A model generated the notes under the pieces. The model did no database searches and had not been told where the DNA came from. It was given only the letters and a program-made list of their open reading frames with translations. The translations under genes were made by a program, and so were the position numbers. From Paralvinella palmiformis (Eukaryota > Annelida > Polychaeta > Terebellida > Alvinellidae): DNA of 64,000 nt. Below are positions 61,192 through 64,000 of the stretch, piece by piece. The stretch covers positions 1 through 64,000 of the forward strand of contig JAODUP010001066.1 of NCBI GenBank assembly GCA_025642065.1. The letters are read 5' to 3'. Numbering within the stretch: position 1 is the first letter of the stretch; each line of letters begins with the position of its first letter.

Positions 61192-61575
61192 GTGTGTGTG
61201 TGTGTGTGTGCCGACACTGGTGCAGATATTCATAAAATAAATAATGCCATATCTGGATGTGTTCACAGGGGACTGAATTAGAATGGAAGAGGCATATGCA
61301 TAAAGAAATGCTGATATCATGTGTAGATCAATCCTTATTGCCTCTACCATAAACTATAGATAAGCCTAGTTCACTCAGACTAATACATCAATTATTGGTC
61401 AATAACAATATTCCCAATGGTTCAAGTCCAGGAAGAAGATAAATTAATTCCTTATCATCAATAGAATATCGGCCATCAGTCACAGCTGACAATAGACAAA
61501 AGATCCAGCTTGTCCTTGGATAACCTCTAAATAATGGTCAATGTCAAGCAAATCTCAGACAGAAAACGGACAGTA
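61122..61575. repeat. Dispersed repeat C, copy 2 with (TA)n-(TG)n head
   Basis: TA (61,122-61,159), TG (61,160-61,210) and about 330 bp matching 26,530-26,880. Confidence 0.7.
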
Positions 61576-61593
61576 TGAAAAAAAAGGAAAAAA

Positions 61594-61596
<3 letters not shown>

Positions 61597-61662
<66 letters not shown>
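61597..61662. repeat. (TA)n microsatellite
   Basis: Pure TA between repeat C copy 2 and element A copy 5. Confidence 0.95.
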
Positions 61663-61669
<7 letters not shown>

Positions 61670-61699
61670 AGGAAATACAACTTTTATTTTTTTTTTGTT

Positions 61700-62375
61700 A
61701 TTAAATGGAATCTATATTGTTGTCCTCTTATGTGGTCTGGCGAAACGACCTATTAATTCATACAATGCTGTTTGATGGATTTATACTCCTGGAGTCGTTT
61801 GTTACTCCGGAAGGCATATCCATGGGTATTAAGCTGCGGACAGAGTTTTTTCCCATATTATGAGTAATTAGGTTACACTGATATAGGAAATTTGTTAAAT
61901 GTATAGCTATTATAATCCCTACGTGTCATTCGCAGTATCGGAGATCTGCCTGAAATCCGCTGTTCTCGACCATGGATCAAATAGATCAAGTGAATAGGCG
62001 CTTTAATTTAGATCCCACCACACCTAACTGCTTATACTTAGGGACGCTAAATTAGGCGTGAATGAACGTTCACTTAGTGATGAACGGAAACGTATGAGGG
62101 TTAGCTGTTAGGTTCGAGTAAATCATAGTATTTACTCAGGTTTGAGACGATATTTCTTCTAGTCCAGTAATAATCCATAGTGCAGTATTGCTAGGTGGGT
62201 TTTTGGAGCAAAATCATTTCACTTCTTCCATATGGAGTTGGTGTATATTACCTCACGTGGTCAACAAACTGTAATGTTTGATAACACGCCAGGGGCCTAT
62301 AAAAGGCCTAACCTTTCACTCAGGTTAGAGAAGAACTTGCGACGCCAGACTAATCGGACGTGTATCGTTTTTTTA
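61700..62375 (-). mobile_element. Element A, copy 5 (inverted, 5'-truncated)
   Basis: Reverse complement of about 9,695-10,190 of copy 1, from CCATGGGTATTAAGCTGC (61,820) to CGGACGTGTATCG (62,355). TATAAAAGG is at 62,298-62,306 and the hairpin arms CAAACTGTAATGTTTG are at about 62,264. Its truncation point is followed by (TA)n (62,395-62,441). Confidence 0.85.
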
Positions 62376-62388
62376 GTTTTTCCACCCC

Positions 62389-62394
<6 letters not shown>

Positions 62395-62446
<52 letters not shown>

Positions 62447-62452
62447 CCCCCC
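62395..62452. repeat. (TA)n with A and C runs
   Basis: TA to 62,441, then AAAAAA and a C run. Confidence 0.93.
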
Positions 62453-63755
62453 CGGCATATCTACACCTTTCATCCGACTGTATATTCTTTCAAAGAAATC
62501 AAATACTTCAGGATCTCCGAATATAATTCACAGTAATATTTAATATTACACTATATTATACTAGATTAGATACGTTTAGAGTCGAAATTAATAATAATAA
62601 AATGCTAATTATGTACTTTATAATATTTGTCTTCTTCTCCAGTCACTAAATGACACCATGTGTATTATGTTTATTATTGGTTATATTCGTTTACAGTTCT
62701 GTTTACAAATCAAACGTTGATAATTGTTTTCTTAGACGAGCTTCGTCTGATAAAAATATTACATAATGTCTGTTTGCAAAACGAAATATTCCTTTACAGA
62801 TCAAAAGAACTAAATATTCCAAAATAGTTGGCCAACCTTAATTACAACGGAAGATTATATAAACCTGATTTTAGATCTGTTTAATACCTCTTGTAGACAG
62901 TGTACATGTTATATAGATGGCTCAGTTTGGAGTTCTATGAATACGATGTACTTAGTACAAAAATAAATGATTTGCATATGCAGTACTCTTTGGCTTCGGA
63001 ACAATTCTACACAAAATCTGTACTCTTAAATATGTGTAAGATGGCTTTAAGACACTCTAGATGATATTGGCTTACTCATAATTGCTCAATGATATAACAC
63101 TTTTGACACTTGGTACAAAACAACAGGTACGATCATTTAAGTATTATGATATTTTGTTGCCAAACTTTAGATCGTCATTTTTGCCGTATGGTCATCTTCA
63201 TCATCATCGTTATCCTCCTTAACACTATCATAATTATCGCATAGCCATCAATATGATCATCTTCGTTACCATTACAGGTAAAGAGATAAACAGGCAGATC
63301 TGTGAAGGCAGTGTCAATGGGAATTTACAATCTATAAATTATTGCTTCGAAGAAAGATGCAACAAAAAATAAATAGTAATATTATAGCTGGTTAAGTAGT
63401 TAACTTTGACAATCTCACAACTCTGATGTTCTGACCCGGCATTGCACTCTTAAGTATCACGATCAATAAGTGATTCGGTGCTAGGCTTGTTGATTTCCGA
63501 GAAAGATGTTATAAATAATAAAATATTCTGTTACCTGTTACTTCTTACAACCTTTGTCAATATGGTGATCTTGGTTTAAAAACTAAACAATTCCTGTATC
63601 TTAAGTACATTCCCAGATACCCGGCGAATGCCATATTCACTTAGATGCCCTGTAGTGTATGCCAGACTGGCCTACATCTTAGGTCGAGCGTATTAATTCT
63701 TCTCGGCCGATGAGCACGTGATCGGTGCAATAGACCATCCAATGAATCTAGTATG
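62453..63755. other. AT-rich unassigned region
   Basis: No gene recognised. A degenerate ATC-rich stretch is at 63,190-63,280. GC content rises after about 63,600, with CACGTG at 63,714. Confidence 0.45.
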
Positions 63756-63905
63756 TCATGATGTATAAAGCGTTAGACCAATCACAGTACTGAACTTTAA
63801 GACATCGTGATCTGTAGTGAATTCGTCGGCGGGTCGACCTTTCTTGTAAGCTGGACACTTGAAAAGAAGGGAGCTAGTTTTCTCTGTCGTATTCGCCGTT
63901 GCCAT
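63756..63905 (-). CDS. Candidate coding exon, unknown protein (tentative)
   Basis: On the minus strand an ATG in good context (G at -3, G at +4; 63,903-63,905) opens 49 codons starting MATANTTEKTSSLLFKCPAY, continuing KKGRPADEFTTDHDVLKF, to a TGA at 63,756-63,758. GC content and codon use are higher and more balanced than in neighbouring AT-rich frames. A first exon or a short remnant of a transposon protein are both possible. I recognise no domain, and possible donors inside it (AAAG|GTCGAC) are weak. Confidence 0.3.
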   Translation of the reverse strand: MATANTTEKTSSLLFKCPAYKKGRPADEFTTDHDVLKFSTVIGLTLYTS

Positions 63906-64000
63906 GTCCAGTGTTGTTGCCTATTAACAGAAGGGAAGTATTTTGCTACCTGGACGAGATCAAACCATGAGTCACATGTGACATTGTGTCAAGTGGTGTC

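Overview
The window is AT-rich eukaryotic DNA with no complete, recognisable host gene. It carries long (TA)n, (TG)n and (TAG)n microsatellites, tRNA-derived SINEs with Pol III A/B boxes, decayed CR1-type LINEs and a decayed Penelope-like element. Together these point to an invertebrate animal. A lophotrochozoan, perhaps a mollusc, is my best guess, but nothing here proves the phylum. There is no bacterial gene organisation, no CRISPR array and no rRNA. Statements of homology between segments come from reading alignments by eye; no percent identity was computed.

The left 26 kb is a tandem segmental duplication. Unit 1 (211-11,985) and unit 2 (14,355-26,261) are collinear and direct, with a period of about 14.1 kb. 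The spacer holds a broken CR1-type LINE, and a LINE 3' tail lies just before unit 1. Comparing the units dates the later insertions. Unit 1 alone carries a SINE with 13-bp target-site duplications (empty site in unit 2) and a 1.2-kb microsatellite-headed element, called element A here (also empty in unit 2). Unit 2 alone carries a 3.2-kb block with two 427-bp LTR-like direct repeats, an element A copy and an older SINE.

From 26 to 33 kb there is a chain of diverged repeats: half of a dispersed pair, an eroded element A copy, a third strongly diverged piece of the duplicated unit (28.5-31 kb), the left arm of an inverted duplication (29.86-31.99 kb; right arm 50.5-52.3 kb) and a LINE C-terminal remnant at 32.4-32.9 kb.

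From 33 to 50 kb the sequence is mostly unassigned AT-rich DNA and microsatellites. It includes a second dispersed family (element B, 37.7 and 42.7 kb, inverted copy at 59.1 kb), a LINE nested inside an inverted element A copy at 40-41.6 kb, and a Penelope-like RT/GIY-YIG remnant at 48.6-49.3 kb.

From 50 to 64 kb there are very long trinucleotide arrays (54.2-54.9, 58.3-58.7, 60.2-60.6 kb), tetranucleotide/TA arrays (57.3-58.1 kb), a SINE (59.4-59.7 kb), a 49-bp minisatellite of four units (59.8-60.0 kb), and the inverted element A copy at 61.8-62.4 kb. Three short open segments with non-repetitive composition (44.9, 53.9 and 63.8 kb) are the only candidates for host exons; all are tentative. 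Most other open frames are translations of microsatellites.
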